Source: Saposhnikovia divaricata | Taxonomy: Eukaryota; Streptophyta; Magnoliopsida; Apiales; Apiaceae | DNA: 64,000 nucleotides | NCBI GenBank assembly: GCA_036435485.1 | Contig: CM071601.1 | Location: forward strand, 185,044,939 to 185,108,938 | Direction: 5' to 3' | Position numbers and translations under genes: made by a program | Part shown: positions 10,613-22,143 of the stretch, piece after piece | Layout of the letters: the number at the start of each line of letters is the position of its first letter | How positions within the stretch are numbered: the stretch's first letter is position 1 | Notes under the pieces: model-generated | The model's database searches: none | What the model saw: the letters and a program-made list of their open reading frames with translations, nothing else | What the model was told of the DNA's origin: nothing

Positions 10613-11977
10613 TGAAAGGCATATGACTCAGCCTATTTGTAGTTAGAGGATCCTAATCAACTTAAACCAAATTGTAATAAGTAAATATACATATGAACTG
10701 TCACAGGAATCTCAAGAAGTATTATCTGTCAGAAGAAAGAAGAAAAGTCAATCTATAGTTTTGATGTCATACACTGGAAGACGATTCAGTTATCTGATCA
10801 AGCCCAAGTATAGCATTGAAGTGAATGGATTCATTTAAACAGTGACAGAGATTTTTAGAGTGATAGTTTGAAGATCAGTTACAGTACAAGAGAATTGAGA
10901 GAAGAAACAAACCACAATCTAAAGTCAAAAGTAAAGAAGCATCGTTGAAGTTAGTCGTTCATGAACCAGACAGTACATCGAACGTCAACACAAATCAGTG
11001 GTAATTCTTTACTACCTTTAGTGGTTTGTAAGAATTAAATTAATTATTTATTGATTTAATTAAATTCATTTGTAATTGATATAAATCATTTAGTTGATTT
11101 AATTAAATGAATTAATTCTGGAAGAATTAATTTATTTAAATTAATTATTGTATCAATTAAATATGAATTAGTTAATCATTAATTAATTAAATGGATCAAT
11201 ATGACTTAAAGAAAGAAAAATGGATTATGTCTTGGAGAAGGAAAATTCGGTATGACTTAATTTTAAATCATACCGACAGGAGCTTTTCAGGATTAAGTCT
11301 TACCGACCTGGATTAAGTCTTACCGACCTCTGCCAGCTGTTGTAAGTCTTACCGAATTTCTGTTAAGTCATACCGACATATTTTATGTCTTAATGGAGGT
11401 TTGTGTAAGTCTTAATGAAGGAAAATCAAGTCTTGGTAGCAGTTTAAGTCATGCTGGAGCAATTAAATATCCTACAGAAAGCCAGCAAGACCTGTTATTA
11501 ATATAAAAGAACAGAACAGAGCAGATTAAGTCATAACGGAGAAAACACAGCAGAAACATTATATCCAAGAACATAATTCTCTCTCTCAAGAACACCAAGA
11601 ACACCAAAGCTTAAACAATTCCCAGAAATTCAAGTTCTTCATCTTTGTTATATTCTATCCGATAGAACTTGTTTATTTGTGATTCTTGTACTACTAGCGA
11701 ATTAAGTTTCCTAGTTCTTATCTTGATTATTATTAACTAAATTAGAAAAGTTCATGTCGAATTTTCTAATTAGTTATTAACATCTTGATAAGTTGTTATA
11801 CTGATTTTGTAACACCACATCAAGTTAATATACAGTTATATTCAACTTGAAAAATTGTGTTAAATAATTCCGCACATAAATTTGTCTTTATCAAATTTTA
11901 TTTAAAGGACAAATTTCGATAAAAAGGTAAAGATTGTATTCAACCCCCCCCCTTCTACAATCTTATCGGACCTAACA
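10613..11977 (+). repeat. 3' LTR of the Sirevirus-like element
   Basis: It starts TGAAAGG right after the polypurine tract and ends CCTAACA after the usual C-run with CTTCTACAATC, giving 1,365 bp. The ends are partly inverted (TGAAAGG against TGTTAGG). It holds an A/T-rich block (11030-11190), a cluster of TAAGTC words with TACCGAC (11195-11545) and a TATA box. The 5' partner is outside the window. Confidence 0.75.
11502..11509 (+). promoter_or_regulatory. TATA box in the Sirevirus LTR
   Basis: TATAAAAG lies directly downstream of most TAAGTC words and upstream of a CT-rich leader. This is the expected place for the LTR promoter. Confidence 0.5.
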
Positions 11978-13665
11978 GGATATGTCCGAAGAAGAAGTTT
12001 TACACATGCATAGTAGATATGACTTCCCCGAACAATATGAGGCATATCAGGCCGAAGAAGATGACCTTGTCTATCATACCCCTGTTTCCCCTTGTCCTCA
12101 TGGAAGTTTTAAAATAGGCATCTCTGAACGAGCCTTCCATTGCGGCCTTAGACTTCCTCTGCTTCCCATCATTAGGAGGTTCTTGATTCATACGAGGATA
12201 GCTTTAGGTCAGCTGGACCCTAACAGTTTTATTCATTTCAATGCTTTTCAAACTAGATGCATAAAAGCCGAGGTCGAACCCCGATTGGTCCTCTTTCTTC
12301 ATCATTATGATATAAGGAGGAACCCTAAGTCGGCGGGCTTCTACACAATAGCCCGAAGATCTGGTCGGGCAGATTGGGCTGCCACCAACTCTAGTAATCA
12401 TAACACACATACTAAGTGGTTTTTCATTAATGGTCCGAGGTTAGATAATTACCGAGTATGGTGAGAAATAGAACCTCGGAATGTGCTTGCACCTGAGATG
12501 TCTGATCAAGATAAGGCTGATTATTACAAAATTAGCCGACCGATGATTCCGGATAAGATTCCCCTAGCTATGAGCCGAGACAAGGGTTATCTTGACGCTA
12601 TCCATTGGCGTGGTGGTAACATATTTTTTCGTTCTTCAGTGAATTTTTGTTCAAAAATGATATTTTGCTGATTTTGTGCTTTGTTGTTGTAGTGTCTTCT
12701 AAAACGGATTTGGCTCGGAGGCAGGCCGAGAAAGCGGCCAAGAAAAAGGCCGAGGAGGAAGCTAGACTGCTTCGGTTGGCTGAGGAGGAGGCTAGACAGC
12801 ATCCTTTGATAACCGAAGGAGCCGAGGTCGATCCGAATGATCCGAAAACAGTATCTGAGTCCGGTCATCCGGCTGGTTCTTCGTCTGGCGGAACTGCTGA
12901 TATCGTGAACAAGAGGATTCGCAATACCGAAGAGGTTATTCAGTCCTATCGACCTTCTTGGTCGATTATGTCCACGGACAAGTTTGCTGCCCCTGCTCCT
13001 GCGGAAGCGAAACAGGTTTTCGACGACTTCATTCATGCCATGATTCTTCCTGCCGATCGATCTGTCTACGAGTCCGCCGATCCTGTGTCGGCTTGTGCCG
13101 AGCTGCTGGGGCACCTTACCATGGTATATTTCTTGTTACTTTATACTTGTGTTCTTTGCACGTTTTTTCATTCGTTTCATGTTTGCTTTCTTGTTTGTTT
13201 CAGACTGCTCCTTGGGCTACGGCCGTTCAGGACAAGGTAAATGATATGTCCAAGCAGCTGAAGGAGGTAGAGTCTCTTCGGAGGAAGAATGCCGAACTCC
13301 AGACTCGTGTTGAGAATTTGGAGATTGAATGTAAGTCTCTGGAGCTGGAGAAGGATGCTCAGATGAGGCTTGTGGTGAGGAGGACCGAGCAAGCCAAGCG
13401 GGGTCGGCGGTTGCTGAAGAAGTCTGAAAAGAAGATGATCCAGTGCGAAGACAGGAGTTATGTGGCTGGCTTTGATGAGGCAGTGGTTCGGGCTCATGAG
13501 AAGGGTTGGGACTACAAGCAGATTCTGGGCATGTTTGAGGATCCCGTTACTCGTCCCCCAGAACCCGATCTACCTCTTGAAGTCAGTTCGGGCTCCGAAC
13601 CTGAACTTTCTGACTGGATTTTCTTCTTTAGTTTTCGATCATATGATGTAAGCCTTCGGGCATAA
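11978..13665 (+). pseudogene. Antisense extra ORF of the Tat element (putative gypsy-type transposon domain)
   Basis: The gene is on the strand opposite gag-pol. Exon 1 (to 12615) encodes a PF04195-like domain with GLRLPLLPIIRRFL and GQLDPNSFIHFNAF. Exon 2 (12693-13123) has an Ala/Lys/Glu-rich coiled coil. Exon 3 (13204 to the stop at 13665) has another coiled coil (SKQLKEVESLRRKNAELQ) and an acidic end. Splice sites are GT at 12616 and 13124 and AG at 12691-12692 and 13202-13203; all joins keep frame. A TGA at 12462-12464 interrupts exon 1. The 5' end is cut by the Copia LTR at 11977. Function is unknown; no catalytic motif is visible. Confidence 0.65.
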
Positions 13666-13712
13666 CTCTTTATTCGGATTGATGTAAGCCTTCGGGCATA
13701 ACTCTTTTGTCC
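13645..13712 (+). repeat. Two copies of a 36-bp repeat
   Basis: GATGTAAGCCTTCGGGCATA occurs at 13645 and 13681. It overlaps the end of the antisense ORF and leads into the minisatellite, whose units share the TTCGG-rich flavour. Confidence 0.7.
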
Positions 13713-13756
13713 TTTAGAAATATTATGTCGCTTATTTTCCGTCCAATTTATATTGT

Positions 13757-14952
13757 CCTTAGCATAACTTTTATTTTTATGCGTCTTCGGACAATTTTGC
13801 ATCTTCGGCCGGAGCCTAGCTGTTTATTTGTCCTTAGCATAATTTTTTATTTTTATGCGTCTTCGGACAATTTTGCATCTTCGGCCGGAGCCTAACTGTT
13901 TATTTGTCCTTAGCATAATTTTTTATTTTTATACGTCTTCGGACAATTTTGCATCTTCGGCCGGAGCCTAGCTGTTTATTTGTCCTTAGCATAATTTTCC
14001 TTTTTATGCGTCTTCGGACAATTTTGCATCTTCGGCCGGAGCCTAGCTGTTTATTTGTCCTTAGCATAATTTTCCTTTTTATGCGTCTTCGGACTATATT
14101 GCATCTTCGGCCGGAGCCTAGCTATTTATTTGTCCTTAGTATAATTTTCGTTTTTATGCGTCTTCGGACTATATTGCATCTTCGGCCGGAGCCTAGCTAT
14201 TTATTTGTCCTTAGCATAATTTTCATTTTTATGCGTCTTCGGACTATATTGCATCTTCGGCCGGAGCCTAGCTATTTATTTGTCCTTAGCATAATTTTCA
14301 TTTTTATGCGTCTTCGGACTATATTGCATCTTCGGCCGGAGCCTAGCTATTTATTTGTCCTTAGCATAATTTTTTATTTTTATGTGTCTTCGGACAATTT
14401 TGCATCTTCGGCCGGAGCCTAGCTATTTATTTGTCCTTAGCATAATTTTCCTTTTTATGCGTCTTCAGACAATTTTGCATCTTCGGCCGGAGCCTAGCTG
14501 TTTATTTGTCCTTAGCATAATTTTCCTTTTTATGCGTCTTCGGACTATATTGCATCTTCGGCCGGAGCCTAGCTATTTATTTGTCCTTAGCATAATTTTC
14601 GTTTTTATGCGTCTTCGGACTATATTGCATCTTCGGCCGGAGTCTAGCTATTTATTTGTCCTTAGCATAATTTTCATTTTTATGCGTCTTCGGACTATAT
14701 TGCATCTTTGGCCGGAGCCTAGCTATTTATTTGTCCTTAGCATAATTTTCATTTTTATGCGTCTTCGAACTATATTGCATCTTCGGCCGGAGCCTAGCTA
14801 TTTATTTGTCCTTAGCATAATTTTCGTTTTTATGCGTCTTCGGACTATATTGCATCTTCGGCCGGAGCCTAGCTGTTTATTTGTCCTTAGCATAATTTTT
14901 TATTTTTATGCGTCTTCGGACAATTTTGCATCTTCGGCCGGAGCCTAGCTGT
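13757..14952. repeat. Minisatellite, about 16 copies of a 75-76 bp unit
   Basis: Each unit contains GCATCTTCGGCCGGAGCCTA, followed by TTTATTTGTCCTTAGCATAA. Sixteen copies of GGCCGGAG-type cores are visible from about 13806 to 14940. Copies fall into subtypes (GACAATTTT or GACTATATT; CTGTTTATT or CTATTTATT) arranged in blocks, which suggests duplication of multi-unit blocks. The unit is usually a multiple of three, which keeps chance reading frames open; these are not taken as genes. Confidence 0.9.
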
Positions 14953-15141
14953 TATGTCCCCAAGTATTTAAGGGAATTGTAAATGATTAAGGCTTTGGTT
15001 AAAGAAAAATATTTCCTCCCTGCCTTAATTATGTCAAAATATCATAAATACTAAACCAGAAATAAGAACACATGTTTTATTCGGTCTGCCCCAAACATGG
15101 GTTCCTTATATTTACTTTATTTACAATGAGGTGAAAAGATC
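14953..15141. other. Spacer between minisatellite and pol stop
   Basis: This is non-coding A/T-rich DNA. No feature is seen other than the junction with the end of pol. Confidence 0.6.
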
Positions 15142-17385
15142 TTACTGGTAAAAACGACGAAGGCGAGATGCATGCCATGTATTTTTTATAAGATTCCCGT
15201 CCGAATGAGCTAGCTTGTATGTGCCTGGACGAACTACCTCTATCACCACGTAGGGACCTTCCCAATTCGGCATGAGTTTTCCTTGTCTTGTCGGCATCGA
15301 AGTGGCTAATTCTCGGAGGACTAAATCTCCCACGTGGAATGATCTTTTCTTTATTCCTGAATCGTAATATTGGGCTGCCTGAAGTTGGTATCTTAAATTT
15401 CTCTGATAGGCTGCTTCCCTTTCTTCTTCAAGCAGATCCACATTTGCTCGGAGTCCGAATCCATTTGTTTCCACGTTGAATACCTGTGTCCAATATGATT
15501 CTAGGCCGACCTCAGTTGGCATCAAAGCATCGGTGCCGAAGGCGAGTTTGAATGGGGTTTCTCCGGTTGACGATCTCGGAGTTGTTCGGTAGGCCCACAA
15601 GACATACGGCAATTCTTCAGCCCAAAGTCCTTTAGAATCTCCTAGCCTTTTCTTTATCCCGTCGAAAATGATCTTGTTAGCTGCTTCGATTGCTCCATTT
15701 CCTTGAGGATGGCCAACCGAACTGAACCTTTGCTGAATTCCGAATTCAAATAGGAATTTCCTGAATTTGCTTCCAATGAATTGTGTCCCATTGTCTGACA
15801 CACATATCATCGGGATTCCGAACCTTAGAATAATTTGTTCCAGCACGAACTTTTTTGCAGCTTCTTCGGTGATGGCTGAGAGGGGTCTTGCTTCTACCCA
15901 TTTGGTCATGTAATCAATAGCCACAATGCAATACTTGGCTTGTTTAGTACTAGTTGGCAGAATGCCCACAATATCTACCGCCCACATAGAAAAAGGAATC
16001 GGATTGAGTACCGAGGTCATCTCTTCGGGTGGTTGCTTCGGAACGTTACTGAATAATTGACATTGTTTGCATTTCTTTGCGTACTCCGAAGCGTCCTCCC
16101 TTATCGTTGGCCAATAGAAACCTTGCCTTAAAATTTTGAAGGCAAGTGACCGTCCTGCGAGGTGTTCACCAAAGATGCCTTCATGAATACTTTCTAATGC
16201 CATCTTTTGCTCGTCGGGGTCCAGGCATCGGAGCAAGGGCTGAGTGGCTGATCTCCTAAATAATCTGCCTTCAATGATGGAGTAACTGGCCGATCGGTAT
16301 CTGATTTTATGGGCCTGTTTTTTATCAAGGGGAAGGGTGTCTTTTTCTAAGAAAGCTCTGATTGGCGTCATCCAATTAATTCCTTGATGAATTTCCAGGC
16401 ATTGTTTTTTGTCTATCGATGGTGCCTTGACTTCGGTCAGATAAATTGAACCTATGAGATTCTGAGTTTCCGCCGAAGCTAACCTTGATAACGCATTGGC
16501 TCGGCTGTTGTTCTCCCTGGCTACTTGGCTTAATTCGAATGATTCGAACAATAATGAATTTTCGCGCACCTTCGTGGCGTAGGCTTTTGTTCGGGGGTCT
16601 CTTTGTCCGTATTCTCCTGAAAACTGTTTGACAACTAGCATAGAATCGCTGAAAACTCTTAGGTGCTTTACCTCCAAACTTTTTGCCAAATCTAGACCTG
16701 CTAATACCGCTTCATATTTGGCCTCGTTATTGGTTAAGGAGAAAGCGAATCTGATCGCTTGACATATCTCGAAGCCTTCAGGACTAGTTAGTATGAGGCC
16801 TGCACCACACTTCGATCCTGCTACCGAACCATCTACAAAAAGTTTCCACTTTCCTGGTGAATGTATTAATTGTTCTTCGGGAGCCAAATCCTTCGGACCA
16901 GAGAAAGAGCATTCCGTTATGAAGTCAGCAAGGGTTTGAGCTTTGATTGCTGTTCGGGGAACAAATTCCAGGTCGTATTCTCCTAATTCGACCGACCAAG
17001 CAACCACTCGGCCCGAAGCTTCTGGTCTTCGCATGATCTTCTTTAGGGGTTGATCGGTTACTACTTGGATCGTTCGGCCTTGGAAGTAGTGCCGTAACTT
17101 TCTCGAGGCCATTACTAGCCCGTAAGCAAACTTTTCGGCATTGGGATACCTTGTTTCTGCATCTTTTAGGATGTGAGAGACGTAGAACACTGGATGTTGG
17201 TTCCCTTCATGCTGTTTAATCAGTACCGCCCCGAGTGTTCGGTCGTTCACAGCCAGATATAGCTGAAGAGTCTCATTCGGGCTCGGTCTCATTAAGAGTG
17301 GGGTGTTTACCAGGTATTCTTTTAGTTCTTCAAAAGCCTTTTGACAACTCGGTCCCCATTCGAAGTTTTTTGATCCCCGAAGCAC
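15142..17385 (-). pseudogene. Tat pol, RNase H and integrase part
   Basis: This frame holds the end of RT (starting LRGSKNFEWG), an RNase H with LFVDGSVAGSKCGAGL and SLTNNEAKYEA, a zinc-binding integrase N-terminus (CKQCQLF), and the integrase core with AVDIVG, VSDNGTQF and GNGAIEAANK (the D, D, E residues). It ends in the C-terminal domain LVLRE...WHASRLRRFYQ. It is joined to the upstream frame by a frameshift: a G-run at 17400-17403 on the plus strand probably has one base too many. The remaining frame is intact over 747 codons. Confidence 0.9.
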
Positions 17386-17386
17386 C

Positions 17387-20300
17387 TCAAAAAATGGCAG
17401 GGGCTTTTTCAGCTGATCGAGAAATGAACCTTCTCAAGGCTGCCATTCGTCCGGTCAATTTCTGAATATCCCTGATCGTCCTCGGTGCTTCCATGTCGAT
17501 GACTGCTTTAATTTTTTCAGGATTCGCCTCAATTCCTCGGGCGCTAACCATATATCCTAAAAATTTTCCACTATTAACTCCGAACGTGCATTTGTTCGGG
17601 TTAATCCTCATGTTGTTTTTCCTTAGTGCTTCGAAGCATTCCTTCAGATCTTCGGCATGATCTCCAAACAAGGATTTGACAATCATATCATCCACGTAGC
17701 ACTCCATGTTTCGGCCTATTTGGGCTTTGAAGACTTTGTTGATCATCTTTTGAAACGTTGCCCCTGCATTTTTTAGTCCGAAGGGCATTTTGATGTAGGC
17801 ATAAGTGCCATTCGGTGTAATGAATGCTGTTTTAGGAATGTCTTCGGCATTCATAGCGATCTGATGGTATCCGAAGAACGCATCCAAGAAGCTGAGTATT
17901 TGATGGCCCGAGGTGGCATCTATCAACTGGTCGATGTTCGGTAAAGGGTAATGGTCCTTCGGGCAATGCTTGTTTAGGTCGGTGTAATCGACGCACATTC
18001 TCCACTTTCCGTTTGACTTTTTGACTACCACCACGTTTGCCAACCAATCGGGGTAATCTATTTCTTCAATGAATTTGGCTTCTAGAAGTTTTTCGACTTC
18101 GGCTTGGATGACCTTTTGTCTTTCCATAGCAAAATTTCGCTTCTTCTGCTTCACCGGTTGGGCATCGGGTTTCACGTTGAGGCAATGTTTAGCGACTGAT
18201 GGGTCTAAACCTGGCATGTCTTCGGGATTCCAAGCGAATACGTCGTGAAATTCCCGAATGACTTTGATGACTCTCGCTTTCAGTTCGGGATCTAGATTCT
18301 TGCCTATCTGGATCATTTTGCCCGACTGGCCTACGTATAGCTCAACCTCCTCGGTCTCAGTTGCCGGTTCGGCAATCGGACTAGATAAATCGACTCCGAA
18401 TTTCTCTAGCTCAATATTCAGCAATTGATGGCTACTTCCGGTGTCATCGTTGATCCTCTTTCTCTTCCCCGCTTCGGTCATCTCTATGTCCTTGTCTTTC
18501 TCTAGGTCTTCCAAAATTATGATCCGTGCGACTTTCTGATCTCCTCTCATTTCTCCGACCCCGTTCTCGGTTGGAAACTTTAACTTTAGATGCGGTATGG
18601 AAGAGACGGCTTGAAATGAAGATAAAGCTGGCCTCCCGAGGATTCCATTGTATGGACTGTCAACCCGAACCACGTAGAATTTTGCTTCCTTCGTTACAGT
18701 GTATGGTGCTTTTCCTAGCAAGATGGAGAGAGTGATTGTTCCTTCAATCGGTATGGGCTGATTTCCGAAACCGTACAATGGTGCTTCATGGCAGGGTTCT
18801 AGTTCTTCTCCTCCAAGATTCATCTTGCAGTATGTTCGGTGGTACAAAATGTTTACCGAACTGCCTTCGTCTATTAGCACTCTCCAAATCTTATTTTTGC
18901 CGATGACTGGGTTTATGACAAGTAGGTCTTCGTGTGGCCATATTACGTCCTCGTAATCATCTTCGGTGAAGGATATCGGTAAAGGCTGCTTCGCTGTGTT
19001 TGATTGATAGAGGTTGTAGATTTGTCTGGCATACTTCTTTCGGGCGGTTTTACTATCCCGATCGAGAATCGTACCTCCGGAAATGGTTTTTACTTCCCCT
19101 CGGTATTTTTCCAATACTTCGGGCTCTTTCTTTTCTTTGTTGTCCAGCTTCTCCCTCATATCTCCGATGAATTGTGCTAGGTCTCCCTCCCTGATCATTC
19201 TTTCTATCAGCTTCTTTAGATGGTAACAATCATTGGTGTTATGGCCTTTATCACGATGGTAATCACAGAACTTATTCTCGTTTCTTCGGTGTTCGGGGGC
19301 TCGCATCTTAGGTGGTCGTGTGAATCCAGGCCTTCCTTTAATTTCATGGAGAATTTTTGAGATTGGTGTGTTGAGAGGTGTAAACACGGCATTATCTCTA
19401 TTTCTTCCTCGTTCGGCTCCTTGATTGGGCCTTGCATCATTGGGCCTACTTCTGATATCCCCACGATCTCTTCGGTCGTCCCTTCTGTCGTCTCTTCTAT
19501 CACTTTTATCATTTTTCTTATCTTTGTACCCATTGATGGATTCTGACTTTCTTCGGATAGCTTCTCCTCGTAAATATATATCGTTCAAGGATTTTGGGGG
19601 TGCATCATACAGGGAGGATCGAAGCTTTCTCCCTTTAATGGGATCGAGCCCGGCCGAGAGGAACCCGGCAGCCTTGACTTTGTCCAAGTTCGTCACCGTC
19701 CCTGCTTCGTCTTTTAATCGGGCCAGGTATTCCCCCAACTCCTCGTTCGGTCTTTGCCTGCAATGAATCAAGGCCTCCGTATGTTTTTCTCTTCGGCACA
19801 TGTGGGAGTAGTGCCTTATGAATTTCCTTTTGATTTGTACGTATGAACCAATAGACCTTGGTCTTAACGAACGATACCACATTGACGCTGATCCTTTCAG
19901 ATATGTCTTAAACATTTTGCACAGCATGACATCACAATGTCCCATACCGGTCATGAGCGATTCATATTTCTCGCAATGATCTTCGGGATCCTCTTTTCCG
20001 TTAAATTCGTTCATCTTCGGAAATTGTCTCCCTGACGGAGGTCGGTATTGTTCCACGTCTATGGTCACCACAGGCTCATGGCTCATCCTTCTTTCGCCGA
20101 ACATCACCTTTTCTAACCTTCGGATTCGGTCATCCGTGCGAGGGCCTTCTTCTTCAGAATCCGAGGAATAATTGTTTTTGGATTTTGCTTTCTTAGATGG
20201 CGATTCCGAATTCCAAGATTCGTCTTCGTCATCTCTAGTTCTCTTTTCTCTTTCATCTTCGGCTTTTGGATTTTCGGCCTCTAGTGCCTCACGAAGCAGT

Positions 20301-20629
20301 TTTTCTTGTAGCTCGATCTCTTCTCTTTGGAGTTTGAGGGCTTCTAATTTCAATCGGTCAGCCGCCTTTTTCTTAGCTAATCTTTCGGCTTCTTTATCGT
20401 TTACTTCCCTCTGCTATCCTTTGGCCTTCTGCTGCTCTCTCCATTTCATTAGCATTTCTTGTTGCTCTTCGGGAGTAGGCACGTCTCCTTCCTCATCGAA
20501 ATTCAATATCCTTCGGGCAACAGAAGGATTTTCCTGGGACATAGGGGCGACTTTTTGGATGGTAGGAGTGATGGGACTGTCTCCAGCTACAGTGCTGGCG
20601 TCTGGTAAGGACGTGTCTTCAGCTGCCAT
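17387..20629 (-). pseudogene. Tat gag, protease and reverse transcriptase part
   Basis: The likely start is the ATG at 20629, 38 bases inside the primer-binding site. A TAG at 20414-20416 breaks the frame after about 71 codons; the same frame then stays open to 17387. In the long 988-codon stretch: an N-terminal coiled coil and acidic linker, the Gag domain (residues about 105-270), an Arg/Asp-rich linker, a zinc knuckle-like CDYHRDKGHNTNDC (363-376), a protease with LIDEGSSVNIL (493-503) and RT with the catalytic YVDD (886-889). The frame ends by frameshift near 17400. A functional polyprotein cannot be made from this copy. Confidence 0.88.
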
Positions 20630-20666
20630 AATTTTTGATAAACTCGAACACAATCGTTTCTCTACG

Positions 20667-20684
20667 GTCCCACAGACGGCGCCA
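20667..20684 (-). promoter_or_regulatory. Primer-binding site of the Tat element
   Basis: TGGCGCCGTCTGTGGGAC on the minus strand, two bases inside the LTR. This is the common priming sequence of Tat-lineage plant Gypsy elements. I do not assign the tRNA. Confidence 0.75.
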
Positions 20685-20686
20685 AA

Positions 20687-21094
20687 TGTTGGAACCAGAT
20701 ATTTCCGAGTAGGTCCTTCGGTCAACCTGCAAGACAAAAGAATGCGAGGGTGTTGACCCTCGATTCACCTCCGGCGTAAGAGTAAGTTTCTGGTTGTTTA
20801 AATGATAGGGTAAAACGTAAAGAGATTATGAAAGAGAATATTTGAGTAGTAATAATGAATTGTGTTTGTTGATTGTTGCTTACTCTCTTCCTTTTATATC
20901 CTTCGGATGTGGGTCCTATGAGATGATGAGGGGAGAACAGTTATACCCCACATCCTGAGGTGTCACTTGCCAATTGGACCGAAGCACCCAAGGGATCTCT
21001 ATGTCTTGGATTCGGATCTCTATGTCTTGGATACTTAATTTGGGTGCACAGTCATGGGCTTAATATAGCTTATTGGGCCGATGGGCCTCCAACA
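20687..21094 (-). repeat. 5' LTR of the Tat element
   Basis: A 408-bp LTR bounded by TGTTGGAACC and CCTCCAACA, an inverted pair (TGTTGGA/TCCAACA). It contains a TATA box and sits directly beside the primer-binding site. The other LTR is outside the window. Confidence 0.8.
20891..20898 (-). promoter_or_regulatory. TATA box in the Tat LTR
   Basis: On the minus strand ATATAAAAG lies in the middle of the LTR, about 200 bases before the primer-binding site. This fits the LTR promoter. Confidence 0.5.
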
Positions 21095-21099
21095 ATGTA

Positions 21100-22063
21100 C
21101 TCATTATTTTGGCTCTTAAATCATACTTCTAGAAAGATATAAGTGGGCTTTCAAGTGTCAACAAAGGTCTGGATGAATTAAAGCTATTGGAAAATCCACC
21201 TGAAGACCTTCAAGTCGACATCTATCCATCATGGTTAAAAGATTCCCAATCTTTGCTTGGATGAATGAGTCCATCTTAGATGCCACTAGCCACCAGGGAA
21301 AGATTGAAACAAAAAACATATACAGAGGAAAGCTTGAAAGCATCGGAGAAGATAATAATAATGTTGCTCTTTTGTCGACAGGGGAAGTTTGTTAGGATTC
21401 CAGTACAAATATTGCTAAGCAATAGGACTGTAAGGATGTTTAACAAGTGTAGAAGCATGCATTTGTACTCCAAGCTACAGACGTTGAGGATATCATTAGT
21501 CTTTAATTACTCTGGGATTCTCATCAGAAATCCTTATGTTCAAGGTACTGATAAAAAGGAATATCACTGCATGCTGGCAGGGTTTTCCAGCAAATCGTCT
21601 TAAACTTGCATGGAGTTGCAAGAAAAAGCAAATGAATCGATCAAAAACCTCATGTAGTGTATAAAGCAAGTGCTACATTTGTAGGCATTCTACACCTGTT
21701 CCTTGATATCTGAATTCTGAACAATATTATATATACAATAAAATTAATTATTTTACATAATTTAATAACTTTGAACTGAATATATTTTGAATTTTGTAGT
21801 ATGTGCCAGTTTGACATTGTTGCTGCCATGTTTGTTGATGAAAATAATAAGCAAAAATCCTAAAGTGTATAAGAATAAATAATATCCTATCGTACTCGTG
21901 TATAACTGATCGCTTCCAAGGAAAGTGAGGCTGAATCGCAGACGTGAAAGCATTGAAAAGGTTTCTAGCAAAGAAAAAACGTTGAAAAAAGTAAAAATTT
22001 TATGAAAAAGTATTTGTTTTCTATAAATGTTTTTATATGATGTTTCGTGAAACATAGCAAGAA
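21100..22063. other. Flank of the Tat element, no identified gene
   Basis: Short open stretches exist. One at about 21161-21267 would encode GLDELKLLENPPEDLQVDIY and a little more before a stop, and a second at 21280-21603 looks protein-like but matches nothing I recognise. They could be remnants of a decayed gene or element. From about 21640 the DNA is plain A/T-rich up to the tRNA gene. Confidence 0.4.
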
Positions 22064-22067
22064 GACG

Positions 22068-22138
<71 letters not shown>

Positions 22139-22143
22139 CGTCA
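22064..22143 (+). tRNA. tRNA-Leu(UAG): tRNA-Leu (anticodon UAG)
   Basis: An 80-nt gene without intron. The acceptor arms GACGGTT and AGCCGTC pair fully (one G-T), the discriminator is A, the anticodon stem CCAGA/TCTGG encloses TTTAGGC with anticodon TAG, and the long variable arm is typical of tRNA-Leu. The A box (TGGCCGAGTGG) and B box (GGGTTCAAATCCC) are intact. A CAA triplet lies just upstream (22058-22060) and a T-run follows, as usual for plant RNA polymerase III genes. It reads UAG codon-box leucine (CUA) codons in the cytosol. Confidence 0.97.

Larger units (their letters stand above)
3677..11977 (+). mobile_element. Sirevirus-like Ty1/Copia element, 5' part cut off
   Basis: In order: the end of pol (RT and RNase H, 3677-5411), a non-coding block with many TAAGTC words (5812-6270), a long accessory coding region (6690-10348), a polypurine tract (10602-10612) and the 3' LTR (10613-11977). 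Extra coding sequence between RNase H and the 3' LTR is a hallmark of Sireviruses. The gag, protease, integrase and 5' LTR lie to the left, beyond the inserted Athila-like element. To the right it abuts a Gypsy antisense ORF, into which it seems to have inserted; the five bases after the LTR (ggata) would be the target duplication. Confidence 0.8.
11978..21094 (-). mobile_element. Tat-lineage Ty3/Gypsy retrotransposon, left end cut off
   Basis: On the minus strand: LTR (20687-21094), primer-binding site (20667-20684), gag-pol (15142-20629), a 75-bp minisatellite (13757-14952), and on the opposite strand a convergent intron-containing ORF (11978-13665). An antisense extra ORF downstream of pol with a 'gypsy-type transposon' domain (PF04195-like) is known from Tat-lineage elements. 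The missing 3' LTR would lie left of the inserted Copia element. Bases 21095-21099 (atgta) would be the target duplication. Both coding units are broken, so this copy is dead. Confidence 0.85.

Noticed and set aside
12587..13114. Minus-strand ORF of 175 codons
   Set aside because: It lies antisense to spliced exons of the Tat extra ORF and has no domain of its own.
13949..14948. Two plus-strand ORFs with a 25-residue repeat (HLRPEPSYLFVLSIIF and so on)
   Set aside because: They are the 75-bp minisatellite read in one frame. The unit length is a multiple of three, so the frame stays open by chance, and nothing suggests translation.
13757..14952. Possible CRISPR-like array
   Set aside because: The repeats are directly adjacent, with no unique spacers, and the genome is a plant.
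15288..20756. Plus-strand ORFs across Tat gag-pol (for example 19425-19766 and 20172-20756)
   Set aside because: They are shadows of the minus-strand gag-pol frame with low-complexity Ser/Leu translations.
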